A stretch of DNA of 64,000 nt from Diadophis punctatus similis (lineage: Eukaryota; Chordata; Lepidosauria; Squamata; Dipsadidae): NCBI GenBank assembly GCA_023053685.1, contig JALIGW010000001.1:225902434-225966433 (forward strand). Reading direction: 5' to 3'. Positions 44,749 to 56,286 of the stretch are shown one piece after another. A program made the translations under genes and the position numbers. Positions within the stretch are counted from its first letter, which is position 1. Each line of letters starts with the position of its first letter. The notes beneath the pieces are model-generated. The model was not told the DNA's origin, made no database searches, and worked only from the letters and a program-made list of their open reading frames with translations.

Positions 44749-47105
44749 TCAAAAGTCCTTTCTCTTTTCATCTGCTGCTGCTAAGATGAAGGGTCTGTAA
44801 CACCACAACTGTGGAGGGTAGCAGATTGAAAGGGTTAGGTTGGGTGCCTTATCAGTATGATAACATGGTTTTAACAATTGTAGAGATGCCTGTGCCAGTT
44901 GTTCTGGCTCCCTGGTTTCAGAATACATTTTCCAACTTCAGGATTTTAGTGTTTTGGAACAGATGTCCTTTTTGTTTACTTTCCTGTACACTACAAAACA
45001 TTTCTGTTTCTTATGTTAATTGATATTCAATTTACTAAATTTAATAAAAATGTAACCATGCTCAGGGTTACCAAAACAGTTCCCAACTATGGAACCAGGA
45101 CAGCGTTACCCAGGATGCTCTTGACAAACTTTTTTCCCATTCATCTTTCTATCAGATTCTATCCCCACTTTACACCATAACAACTTTTTCCTATAACTGT
45201 TCTGAACCAGCCTTTCAGCCAGATAACATATCAAAAAACTAAAACCAATTAGGATGAACCAAAATATTATTGGGAAAATAAAGCTTGTGTATAAGTATCC
45301 TGGACCTGGAGCTTTTTATATCTGAATATTTTGCAAATGGTCCACTAATATACTACAGTCTCTCTTCTAAACCACTATGTGGTCTTTTTCTTCCAAGGTA
45401 AGCAGTCATGCAGTATATTAACTAGGTATATCTTGGTGCTCATCCTGTTCTTCAGTGTTTCCTTAACATTTCAAATGAGCAGATGACCAATTCCGGTGCT
45501 CTCTATCAAAGGTATAGAGCAGTGGAAAGCCCAACAGTATGTTTCAAACCCGGAGTGCTAGTTGTACTCCCAATTATCCATTCATAGTCAAGAAACAAGC
45601 TCGCTACTCCAAATGCTCATCAAAGGGAGCTTTGTGGTCTTGAGGTTACAAAGTAAATGACAATCAATAAATCTGGATGTCAGCAGTTCTGAATATTTTT
45701 CTCTTCAAAAATAGAGAACTAAAATGGCATTATTGACTGCGTGCAAGTTTCATGTAACATGTTACGCACTCATTCAAGCCAGTAAATTGTGCTCTACTGG
45801 GATAAACAGCTACTTCATTTATTCCCAGTGATAAAAGGGCAAGAAGTTCCATCAGCTGAGAAACATATAAACTACAAGTGAATTGAAAATGACTAAGTTG
45901 TTTGGGTAATCCTTACTTATAATAATGATTTAAAATACAGCCCACAGGGTTAGATGGGCAGGGAACTGGCAGAATTTAAGGAGAAAATGCTTAACATTAA
46001 AAGTGTTTTTTTAATACCTTAATCACTTCCAGTAACCCTACAGCTAAACTGGGTGTGGAATTCTGGCTCTTGTTTTTCAAGCATTGGAAAAGGAACAAAA
46101 TACATTACTATATGTATAAATTGTAATATGGAGGGTTAGTAAATTCATGGGACAAGCAAGGTTCCATCTAAAAAAAAGTTGGGTTCTGCTCAGGGACATC
46201 AAACTGTTGCAAATGGAGAAAAGATGGGCTTAGAAGTAAATGAATGTTTATTAATACTTTACATAAAATTTCATAAACAACAAAATGATAGAACAGTGGA
46301 CAGAATTAAAATATTACTTTATGTCCAAGCACCCAGGACATATTGTGGCTTGTTTTAACATATTTATTACATTGTGCGAATGCAGCAATTATGTGTAAAT
46401 CGTGCTATGGTTTAATACGTGTAAGCCCAAATAATTATGGTTTGTTTAACAAATTGAATTCTGTAATATACAGTATGTTAAACATGGTACTATTAGTTCA
46501 ATTGAGTTTTCATTATCAAATATTACAGTACTAATTTACTTTTTTTTCGAGTTTAATACTTGATTTAAGAAGGGGCAGAAAACCAGGATAAACCAATGAT
46601 GCGATTAAAAAGAAGGTGTGTTAGAAATGCCACCTGTAAGAATATATTGCCATGCCAGCTGTTTATCAAATGGCTTGACAAAACAGAAAAAGCTCATCTA
46701 GCAGAAAAACAAGACTGAACATTGATGGAACGGCAAGTTTTGTTTTAGCTTGACTTAAAGCATCACAAGAAAGCCCTTAGCAAAAGTTACGTGATAAACA
46801 GCATGTTGAAGATGTGGAACAAGAATAAATTAAATCACCTAAAATAAGCAGCAAATGCAATCATATATGGTCTTGATGTTCAAACTACTCAGAGGCTTAG
46901 ATTCTGTTCGGTCACGGGGGGGGGGGGGGGAGGAAAGGGAGAGAGTGAACAGTTAACACAATGTACTTAGATGGAGAGATCTTGCAGCTCTCTTTTCCAA
47001 ATGGGAATGAACTTGCTGAGCTTTCTAGAAGTGTGTCTAACCAACTTCCTATTTGCCCTAGGGAGAAGCCTACCATCCCCCTCCCTGCATTTTGATAGAA
47101 TTGCT
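44749..47105. other. Intergenic DNA, no feature recognised
   Basis: AT-rich sequence with a run of about 14 Gs (46917-46930). No exon, RNA gene or repeat family was recognised. Confidence 0.4.
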
Positions 47106-47113
47106 GATGTTTC

Positions 47114-47521
47114 CTGTGGTGGGTTCCTACCGGTGCGGTCCACTCTATCACACCGGTAGCGGTGGGCTGATGACATCATCAAGAGGCTACCAACCCGGTG
47201 CCATCTCTTTTTGCAAATTTTTTGGCGATTTTTTGCTTCTGCGCATGCGCGGAAGCAAAATCGCGGTGAAATCTTGCGAGGGGACGCGCGCGAGAGAGAT
47301 TTCAGTGAGATTTTGCTTCCGCGCATGTGCAGAAGCAAAAAATTGCCAAAATCGCACACGCGCTTCCCCTTGCAAGATTTTGGCGCAATTTTGCTTCCAC
47401 GCATGCGCGGAAGCAAAAGCATGCAAGGTGGCATGTGCGCATAGTGTGCGTGTGCACGCACAAAATGTGGTGATGCGTGCGCAGCGCACCAGTAACAAGG
47501 TAAGTGAGCAACCCATCCCTG
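47114..47521. mobile_element. hAT-type element with palindromic array, 408 bp, perfect 8-bp duplication
   Basis: The ends are CTGTGGTGGGTTCC and GCAACCCATCCCTG, and both flanks read GATGTTTC (47106-47113 and 47522-47529). The interior repeats the GATTTTGCTTC...CGCATGCGC...GAAGCAAAATC units seen at 43186-43615, so the two are one family. Confidence 0.92.
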
Positions 47522-47529
47522 GATGTTTC

Positions 47530-48727
47530 CCCTAGAAAAGACTTAAAAGGCAAGCTGATAACTATTGTTTCTCCTGATGGCTCTTGCATCCCTGCATCTC
47601 AGGAACTCAGGTGGTCTTTTCATGCCCTTTGCTGCAAAGTAACATTCTCACTAATCTGCCAACAGAAGTTCATTGGCAGGACTGGAAACATAAAGCAGAC
47701 AGACAATCTCTTTTGGGTTCCCAGGATATGTTAGGTTTTTTTTTTATTTAAGCAAGTATGGTGTGGTCACAGCATAATCCAGAGGTGAGCAATTTTAGTG
47801 TTCAGGGTCCATAATATTTATTGGGGAAATGATAGGTTGGTGCTTGATGACCTTTCCAACTTTACTACTTTTGTAAATGGAACAGCATTTTCTGAAAAAT
47901 TTCCCCCCCCCCAGATTATTTGAGAAGGGAAGTGCCCCCTTTTTAAAAAAACTATGTTAAGAATGATTGAAAGTACAACATATTTTTTCTGTGTTTCTTA
48001 CTTTAAAATGATTGGAAAAAACCTACCACTGATTTTCAACCATTGTGCCTGGAAATCTGGAGGCATAATTAGAAGGCTATTGAAGTCAACTGTCTTATGT
48101 TAGGCATGATTCACCTAGGTACGATTAATGTTTTGAAGGGGACTAAAGCACAAATAAATCTGATTCCAATCTCGGGTGACTGGTCCATTTGTATGTGTGA
48201 ATGTGGCACATTCACAGTTAGCTGAATGGAAGGTCAAGGGCACTGCATATGGGTTTTGAGATCTGTCTTTCAGCCTATTATAAGGACAGGCAACAAAATT
48301 TGTGCTTGCTGTTGATATTAAACCCTCTATAGAATATCTGCAGAAAATGGCAGGCTACATGCATGGAAAGAACAGGGGAATAGTTGTTAAAGCAAGTTTG
48401 ATCTCACCACTAAGCGCTGCTGTGTAAACAGTCTATGTTATATGGTTGGAGCCAGGCTCTACAGAAGAAAGACCATATTGCAAGAAAAGAAGGGGAGGAA
48501 AATGCCTCGGAGGTAGAATTATGAAACTCTTGCTTCATTTATAAGAGTCATGAAGTTATGGTGCCCAGCCCAGCATGTTTATTCTACTATTTTGGGTAGT
48601 GCCCTTTATAGCTGCCTGCAAGAAAACATATTCCACTCTAACTGCCAGGATGATAGGAGGGTACCTGAAATGTTTTGCTAATTCTGAGGTTTCCTAATCA
48701 GGAGGAACATATTATTGATGCAATAGG
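47530..48727. other. Intergenic DNA, no feature recognised
   Basis: No gene or repeat was recognised. Confidence 0.4.
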
Positions 48728-48962
48728 GCAATAATAGCAATAGCACTTAGACTTATATACCGCTTCATAGTGCTTTACAGCCCTCTCTAAGCGGTTTACA
48801 GAGTTCAGCATATTGCCCCCAACAATCTGGTTCCTCATTTTACCCACCTCAGAAGGATGGAAGGCTGAGTCAACCTTGAGCCGGTGAGATTTGAACAGCT
48901 GAACTGCTGAACTAGCAGTAGCCTGCAGTGCTGCATTTAACCACTGCACCATCTCGGCTCTA
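48728..48962 (-). repeat. Squamate tRNA-derived SINE
   Basis: Same family as 17900-18131. The 3' end carries repeated AATAGC units (48731-48744). The tRNA-like head with GTGCAGTGGTTAAATGC ends near 48960. Confidence 0.85.
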
Positions 48963-49002
48963 ATAACAATATTAATAATATAAACATTGTTAAATAGTTA
49001 TA

Positions 49003-49250
49003 GGCACTTTGGGTGCCATCCCAAAACAACTGGAGCACCACTTGAACACCATTGGCATTGACAAATTCACCATCAGTCAATTGCAAAAGGCGGCTTTACT
49101 CAGAACAGCTTACATCCTGTGCCGCTACCTCTAACACCACAAAACATCAACATCTGCCTATCTCAGGTAGATAGGACTTGATAGGTGGATAAAAATGCCA
49201 AATCCAGTCTGAACATCTAACTGACTGTGCGACGAACCATAGTACCAGCT
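49003..49250 (+). repeat. LINE 3' fragment (C-terminal RT-associated tail, R4-like)
   Basis: A 43-codon open stretch encodes GAIPKQLEHHLNTIGID followed by LQKAALLRTAYILCRYL and stops at 49132-49134. The pattern of a GAIP block followed by LQKAALL-TA-IL is the C-terminus of a non-LTR retrotransposon polyprotein; I recall it from R4/Dong-type elements, with modest certainty. A short 3' UTR follows. Confidence 0.55.
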
Positions 49251-51799
49251 ATGGGGTTGCATCCACACAGATCATCAGAAGAAAAAAGTATTAGGAAATG
49301 TGGCTTGGCATTAATAGGCTAGTGATATAAAAGGAAATGGATCCTTACAGTAATTTTCAACCAAGGTGGATTAAATGGTCAGTAATAGTTTTTTTCTTTT
49401 TAAAAAGAGCCAATTTACAATCCATTTTGATGGAACCTCATAAACTGTAATCCCAAATCACGCAAATATTTTGATGACCCAACAGTAGTGACCTCTGAGT
49501 AAGTGGAAACAGAATTCATCATTAGGCATAATGCAACCTATTTTTAGTTTATCATGTTGTTATCTTTTCACACAGATTTTGGATAAGATGGCATCTGTTA
49601 TCTTTCTTTTTAGAAACTAATTTCTGATTTTGCCCATTGGGCTCTTTGGAGAGCTGTAACAAGTTGCCAGAAAAAGGAAAGATAATTTTTTTATTTTAAA
49701 AATGCTGTATTACCAATACATGATTAACACATAAATTAGAGTTATTAGAACAGATTGGCATTCCCCCCCCCAACTAATTTAGGAATGGCAGAAAAAAATA
49801 CAATTAAAAATGAACATATGCTTTCTGTCTTCCTCCTGAAACAGAATCAAAACATGTTAGAGAATTCTGGCCTTGATATGAACAAGAGCAGAGTTTTCAG
49901 TTTGTGAATTTAGAATATTTACTATAATACAATGTTTGTCTCTTGATCATTCCTTCATCACAGAATACTCTCAGCTCAAATAATCTGTCCCAAAATGGCT
50001 AAGAAACTGTATTTAGATATCTAGTTATTTTAGCTGGATGACAGGATCTAGCAGGCAGGAAAGCTGGACCCAAATTTGCCAGGTACTTTTTTATTTAGCA
50101 ATAAATCCTGCTTTTTATCAGGGGGTGAAGCCCCATTAGTTTTGTGGGATAAAAGCTTCTCCTTCCTGTTGTAGATTATGAAAGCAGCAAGGCCTTTTTA
50201 TAACCAGTGTCTTTTAAGAGTCTTGTAGGCAAAAGGCAGAAGTGCAGCTGATCAAAAGACAGCTATTCTGCACAGAATAGCTGTGCAGAATAGGGGAAAT
50301 TTGTCACCACAGATTGCATCCACGTGTGCATTGATCTGCCAAAATGAAAATCCATGAATAGGCAGAACAGTTGTCTGATAAAAGCTGGAATAGTTGCCAA
50401 CAGTACAAAAACATTTTTTCCATAGCTTTTTTCTGGAGCTTTTGTTAACTTCCCATTAGCTTATACTATTTTTCTGATGGTTCTCCCATCATGTACAAAA
50501 CTGATCCAATCTAGTTAGCTTTTTCAAAATCATACAAGATTAGCTAAGTTTTGTAAATTTTATAATTAAAATTTTATAATTAAAGAGCATCAACAGTTTG
50601 GTGAGATATTAGGAAAGTCTAATTAATTTTCACTAGTCTAGCTCAGGAATGTACACCTTCTATCAATTTGTGAGTCAAACCAAGATGTGTGTATCATGCT
50701 GAAACTGCATTCTCAGAACAGTGGAGGAATCTGTTTGGGGGAAAATGTTCAAAATATATCAAAAGAATGCTTGACCTGACAAATTTAAGGCATGTATTTT
50801 GTCTCTTAATCCCCCCCCATTCCTCCCCAACCCCAAAAAAAGAGAAAGAGAAGAAGACTGAAAATTTCAATCTCATCCTGCATAGATCTCTGCAAAGATC
50901 TATGCACTACATAAGAGATGTTGGTCGGCTACCTTTAGCTATGTATCACTGGCTTAGTGACTTGCCAATGTACAATTTTTAAGATGTCCTGAAATTAGCT
51001 ACTCCTTAGTTATTTGCTAGCATAATCTCTTGAATTAGCAATTATCACATTGTACTCCTTCTAAAGAGGTTTGAAAAAAACTTGGGTCTTTCGTATCTTG
51101 AGGCAAGGAGAACACACCAAATTGGTCCTATTAGTTCCTTCACAGTTGTCTATTCAGTCTTCAGTTGGAAAATGCTTGTGGTCCCACTGAATAATATGGA
51201 GTTTCTTGATGGGCAAGTTCTTTAAACACCCTTGGGAAATAGCCTGGCATTTCCTCTCATAGTTTACATTTTCCACTGAACAGCAAAATGCTCAACATCC
51301 AGTGAATTTCCATCTTTTAGAGCATCTGGGTCCCATGCAAAGGAAGAAAGGATTTCTTGTATAGTTGGAGGTAATAACCAGCACTATTGAAATGATACAT
51401 TGATGATAAATTCATCATCCAGCAAGAAGCAGAATTGTTTTGTTCCAGATTACTTTACTTAGTTGAAATATACAGGATATCTTTAAAATTATATGAGATT
51501 TTACTCAAATGAATATTTTATATTACAGTAAAGGCAATTAAAACATTCTGTTGAAGCACACCACCAGATAAAGTTGCCTATTTTTTTCTCTAGATTTGGT
51601 CAATGATAGATAGAAATTAGACCTTTAAAGGATCTCATCCATCCCTGTATTTATGTGCCAGATGTTACACCTGATAAATATGCACTTGCCCCCCAGCTGT
51701 TAAAGACAGAAAAAGATAATTTCTCAGATTTTATCTGCCTAAGCTCTTCATGTTTTACATCCATGTTCCTTCACCTATAAATATGCAACGGTGTGTATG
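49251..51799. other. Intergenic DNA, no gene recognised
   Basis: AT-rich sequence. A short perfect palindrome lies at 50260-50283 and a C run at 50811-50818. No exon or repeat family was recognised. Confidence 0.4.
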
Positions 51800-51965
51800 T
51801 CACAATGGGCAAATTCCCTAGTAACTGTTGGCTGATCTTGAAATCAGCTAAGCAGGGTTGGACTTGATTAGTACTTGAATGAGTGATAACCAAACAATTT
51901 CAAGGTTGGATGCAGGAGTGGGAAATTGTAAAAATCCCAGAAAAAATGGCAAATCACTATTATAC
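51800..51965 (+). repeat. 5S rRNA-derived SINE
   Basis: Positions 51831-51891 match the internal part of vertebrate 5S rRNA: CTGATCTTGAAATCAGCTAA, GCAGGGTTGGACTTG, TTAGTACTTGAATG. This includes the pol III A-box/IE/C-box area. It is followed by non-5S sequence with AAATGGCAAATCAC, a phrase seen in SINE 3' bodies. It is therefore a SINE3-type element rather than a 5S gene: the 5' 5S segment is missing or diverged and there is no T-run terminator. Confidence 0.75.
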
Positions 51966-52888
51966 AAACAATCATACTAATATAATCACAAGTATTAAGC
52001 ATGAGGTTCTTGCAATAGTACATGTATACACATATTTATAGGTCAAAAGCTCTGATATTCAACTACCACATATGTGTAAGAAATTTTGGGAAAGATGGAA
52101 ACACTGGTACAATATGGACAGAGTGGGCAAATCACTTGGCAGTTTATCACAAAAACAGCAAATTAGTGCAGGTGGAGTAAAGTCTGGGAAGAAGCTTTTC
52201 AAGTTATTCAGAGATGCCACCTTAATGAACTCATTATAAAGGAGGCCAGGAAATTCCTATCACACTTTTCAAGATGTTGTATTTATATCACCCAGCAAAT
52301 TTACTGAAAACAGCGTTGGCTTGCTCCCTTGATTTTTGCCTAGTTACCTGGGCAAACAATATGAAGGCTCATAGCATAATATGCTTGCCTTTCAGATCCC
52401 ATAAGGTTGTTGCCTTCATTGAACATTCTGTAAAACTTTAGTCTTCTGGAGAAGATGATGTATGTCATTAATTGCAGTTATTAGTAACCAACACAATAAT
52501 AACCAACTGTGGAAGATCTGGCAAGCAGATATCATGCAAACCATAAATGATGAGCTGGCGTCTTATATACCCCAACCAAATGTGGTTTATTCAATCAATC
52601 ATAGCTAAGCAGCCGTAAGAGCACGGTACGTACTCTCAATCCTTCATTTAAATTGGATAATAGGAGACAGGATGAAGTAATGCATCTCCCCTGCCTAACT
52701 TGCCACCCTCCAGAGAAGTGCAATTATAAGCTCTGTAGTCATGGCTGCAGTCCCTGTTGTCTCAGACCCTGGAAGACTTCAGCTTAGGGCAGAGAGTGTG
52801 CGTTTTGACCAGTTCTTGGATGCACCCGAACCAAGCCGCCTCAAAGGTGCTTTTTCAAAAGGCCACTGGACAGGGTTTTGTCCTCGAG
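51966..52888. other. Intergenic DNA, no feature recognised
   Basis: No exon or repeat was recognised. Confidence 0.4.
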
Positions 52889-53630
52889 GAATAGAATAGA
52901 ATTTTATTGGCTAAGTGTGACACAAGGAATTTGTCTTGGTGCCTATGCTCTCAGTGTACATAAAAGAAAAGTTCGTCAAGAATCATAAGGTACAACACTT
53001 AATGATAGTCTGTGTACAAATAAGCAATCAAATCATATTAGGAACCAGTCAATATAAATTGTAAGGATACAAGCAACAAAGTTACAGTCATACAGTCATT
53101 AGTGGGAGGAGATGGGTGATGGGAACGATGAGATTAATAGTACTGCAGACTTAGTAAATAGTTTGACAGTGTTGAGGGAATTATTTGTTTAGCAAAGTGA
53201 TGGTGTTGGGGGGGAACTGTTCTAGTGTCTAGTTGTTCTGGTGTGCAGTGCTTTTTAGTGTCGTTTTGAGGGTAGGAGTTAAAACAGTTTATGTCCAGGA
53301 TGCGAGGGGTCAGTAAATATTTTCACGGCCCTCTTTTTGACTCTGCAGTATACAGGTCCTCAATGGAAGGCAGGTTGGTAGCAATTGTTTTTTCTGCAGT
53401 TCTGATTATCCTCTGAAGTCTGTGTGTGTCCTGTTGGGTTGCAGAACCAAACCAGACAGTTATAGAGGTGCAGATGACAGACTCAATAATTCCTCTGTAC
53501 AACTGTATCAGCAGCTCCTTGGGCAGTTTGAGCTTTCTGAGTTGGGAGCAGAAAGAACATTCTTTGTTGTGCTTTTTTGATGACGTTTTTGATGTTAGGT
53601 GTCCATTTTAGATCTTGCGATATGGTCGAA
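52889..53630 (-). mobile_element. Rex1/CR1-L3-type LINE 3' fragment with AATAG tail
   Basis: On the minus strand 53510-53400 encodes LIQLYRGIIESVICTSITVW followed by FGSATQQDTHRLQRIIR, the thumb-region block of Rex1/CR1-group RTs. The frame is broken by stops further on. The 3' end at 52889-52950 carries AATAGAATAGAATTTTATTG in plus orientation. I recall this end as very abundant in snake genomes, where it seeds ATAG-type microsatellites. Confidence 0.75.
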
Positions 53631-53643
53631 CCTAGACGTTTGG

Positions 53644-53700
53644 CTTCTCATCCAAAAAGCTTCACCGGGTCAGAACCGATGAAGCTTCTTGGATGAGAAG
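53644..53700. repeat. Inverted repeat (21-bp arms, 15-nt loop)
   Basis: The arms 53644-53664 and 53680-53700 match at 20 of 21 positions (TGAAGCTTCTTGGATGAGAA on the right). The right arm runs into the repeat 53680-53810. Confidence 0.85.
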
Positions 53701-53810
53701 CGAATCGTCTTCCTCAAGGGAAAAAGGCAGTCCAGTGGCCTTTTGGGGGAAAAAAAAAACACATTTGAGGCAATTGTCCTGGATGACTGAGAATCTCCAC
53801 AGACGCTCGA
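53680..53810 (+). repeat. Retroelement 3'-end repeat with GATGAGAAGCGAA motif
   Basis: This is a copy of the repeat at 31498-31632: TGAAGCTTCTTGGATGAGAA, AGGCAGTCCAGTGGCC, CTGGATGACTGAGAATCTCC. A Penelope-like origin is suspected. Confidence 0.5.
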
Positions 53811-53814
53811 ACCG

Positions 53815-54280
53815 ACCGGGAGCGCCTCAGAGCCACGTGGGGCAGCAGCAGCGGCAGCAACCTCGCTTTGTGCGGAGTTCACGCACCACCGCTAATTAAT
53901 GCCTTGAGCCCCCCACCCCACCCCGAAGCGGCGACTGAGGGCGCAGCCGGTGCCAGCTTGCCGTCGCAACTGAGTTAGCCGAGGCTCGCCCGACGGCCCA
54001 GGCTTCCCCCTTTTCTGTGTGCCGCAGCCTCTCTCTCGGGCGAGGGGCGGGGTCGGCGGCCCCAGAACTGGGTTACGCGATCCCAGGAGGAGCCGACGGC
54101 TCTGACCAGCCCCTCCTGGGCGGAGCTCCAACGCCCCCCCCCCCACACACACACAGAGCCGTCGACGCCCGGCTGCCGAGTTGCGTGAGCTGGAGCCCGG
54201 GTGGTGCATGGGGTTCCCGGTGGCAGAGAGCAGCGGTATCGCCTCAAACGTCCTGCGCGCCGTCGAGCGCCGGCCTCGCC
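53815..54280 (+). promoter_or_regulatory. CpG-rich promoter and 5' UTR of the small GTPase gene
   Basis: A sharp rise in GC and CpG content immediately upstream of the ATG at 54281, in an otherwise AT-rich region, marks a CpG island. The transcription start cannot be placed. Open frames on both strands here are GC-driven. Confidence 0.65.
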
Positions 54281-54377
54281 ATGAGTTTCCCGCGGCCGCT
54301 ACGCAGAGCCGTCAGCTTGACCCCCGCGCGGACTCTCCGGCTGGTAGTGCTGGGACAGGGCGCCGTGGGCAAAACAG
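54281..54377 (+). CDS. Ras-superfamily small GTPase, first coding exon
   Basis: The ATG at 54281 (context GCCATGA) opens MSFPRPLRRAVSLTP, then LRLVVLGQGAVGKT, and reaches a GTACCC donor after 97 nt in phase 1. The GQGAVGKT stretch is the G1/P-loop (GxxxxGK[ST]) preceded by the hydrophobic first beta-strand of a Ras fold. An intron just after GKT is common in RERG/RASL-type genes, so a RASL11/RERG-like protein is a reasonable guess, not an identification. The basic, Arg-rich lead of about 20 residues is unlike classical Ras. No switch-I exon was found in the following 9.6 kb, so the rest of the gene probably lies to the right of the window. Confidence 0.75.
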
Positions 54378-55999
54378 GTACCCATCCTTTTCTTCGGGGG
54401 CGGGAAAGTCTTGAGCCGCCACGCTGTTTCCCTATTCAAATCCCGACGCTTCCTTCCCAAAAGTCAGCAGCCTCTGCCCTCCAGGTCGGGGCGTCAGTTA
54501 CCGAAATTCTGCAGTTCTCCCCCCCCCCCCCCGGAAGAAATCGCTGTCTCCTGTCCTGTCAAAGGTGGAACTGCTCCGTCGTGGCATATTTTACCTTACC
54601 AGCGGGAAGCGACTTCCCATCGCCAATTTATTTGGAGATTTTTCAAATCGAAAACTTCATACTTGCGTGATCGTCGAAGGATCAATTAGTATCCCAGGTG
54701 GTTGGTGCGGTTTGGAGGTTAGAAAAGGAAAGGAAGCGCTGAACTCCTCTTTCTGCCCGTGGGATTTGAGGGGGGGGGGGGATACGTGGATCCTTCGTGC
54801 TTGATCCAACTCGGAAACTCATGTAGTGCTGCAACATCATTGCTGTACCGTGAGCAGTTGTACAAAGTGAACACTCAGATCTCCAAGTATAGTGCTGGAG
54901 CTGCCTTCCAGAAAAAAATACATCTGTTTTTTTTAGTTAGATCGGGGAGTGTTACCTCTATTTGTCCTGTTCTTTATTGTTTTATTCAATTTCTCAGAAT
55001 CCACAAGCCTTCAATAATTCACTGCTTGACTAGTATAGAAGCTCTTTAATTCAACGGTCTGTGTTGAAATTTGGGAAGAGTCTGCTAGTGCCTTTTGAAA
55101 TTAACAGACTTATTTAAGACCTGAGCTTTTATGCAATTTTATGCCTATATCTGTGTTGAATTATTCTGAAAATACCCTGTTGGGAAAGTAAGATGTTCCT
55201 AATGGAATCAGACCAGGGATTGCTTTCTCCAGCACGCTAGATCAGAAACGCAGTCAAAAAAAGTCACCTGTGTTTTGTTCACAAATGATTTATGGGTTGC
55301 CTGAGTAGCTGTGGCTTTGTCACTCCTGTTTTATTTGCTTTTATTAATAGGGCTGTCCCAGGAATCTTAGTTTTAGTGTGTGGCAAGAACTTCAACCGAG
55401 ATCTCCCAGGCTGAAATCAAAGAGAGTGTCAGCTGCTCAGACTAGTTATTGCTTTACATTTGTCATATTGAGGCTTCTATTCCCAATTTTCTTTGTACTG
55501 TGTAACTGTGGAGGGAATTAAAAGTTAGACCTGTTGCATAGTTGCATTCTCCACTGATCTATTTTGCCACCAAACTTCTTCTCCAAGGTATTTAAATCAT
55601 GCTTGTTGTTGATCTGTATCTGTAAAGGAAGGAAACAGACCATTTTTTTAGACTTATTTGAGGGAGGTTTTAAATATGGGAAGTCTATATTTGGCTCCAG
55701 TCTTGTCCATAGTATGTCTAACCAATTCTTCATCCAAAATATACCCCAACAGCCTTTGGAAACTGAAAGAAAGTGAAAGGATTGTATAAAAGGGAATAGA
55801 GCAGGTGAACAAAAATCAAGGAGATAAAAAGCAGGAATGTACCTTTTTTTTTTGACCAAAGGAAATATTTTTTTAATAGTGGGTTCATGGTGAAATGCAG
55901 ATAAATGTTGCATGGATCACTTTCTTTCATGTTGCTGTCAAAATGCAAATTAAAATTTGAAGTACAGTTATCCTAATCCTAGCCTTCTGTCACTTAGAT

Positions 56000-56000
<1 letters not shown>
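54378..56000 (+). other. First intron of the GTPase gene, no feature recognised
   Basis: Begins with a GTACCC donor. C and G runs (54519-54532, 54770-54780) are the only notable sequence. No exon was recognised. Confidence 0.45.

Positions 56001-56067
<67 letters not shown>
56001..56067. repeat. (ATCT)n microsatellite
   Basis: About 16 tandem CTAT units without interruption. Confidence 0.97.
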
Positions 56068-56093
56068 ATTCATAGGCTACCCATCTCATATAC

Positions 56094-56117
56094 ATTTATT
56101 TATTTATTTATTTATTT
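56094..56117. repeat. (TTTA)n tail of the LINE
   Basis: Six TTTA units at the LINE 3' boundary. Confidence 0.9.
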
Positions 56118-56286
56118 GGCTTTCTTATATGCCGCCCAACTCCCGAAGGACTCAGGGCGGCGTACAGCATAGGAAAATACAAGAAACCAATAAACAAAAT
56201 TTAAAAACCTAATATAAAAATTAAAAATGCAATATAAAAACAACCATGCAACAACCAAGCATACCCGGGGGAGAGTTCAGTTGGAG

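Noticed and set aside
51831..51891. Functional 5S rRNA gene
   Set aside because: Only the internal part matches, several positions differ, and there is no terminator run; a SINE is the better reading.
53644..53700. Rho-independent-type terminator
   Set aside because: A stem-loop is present, but the context is eukaryotic and the arms belong to a dispersed repeat.
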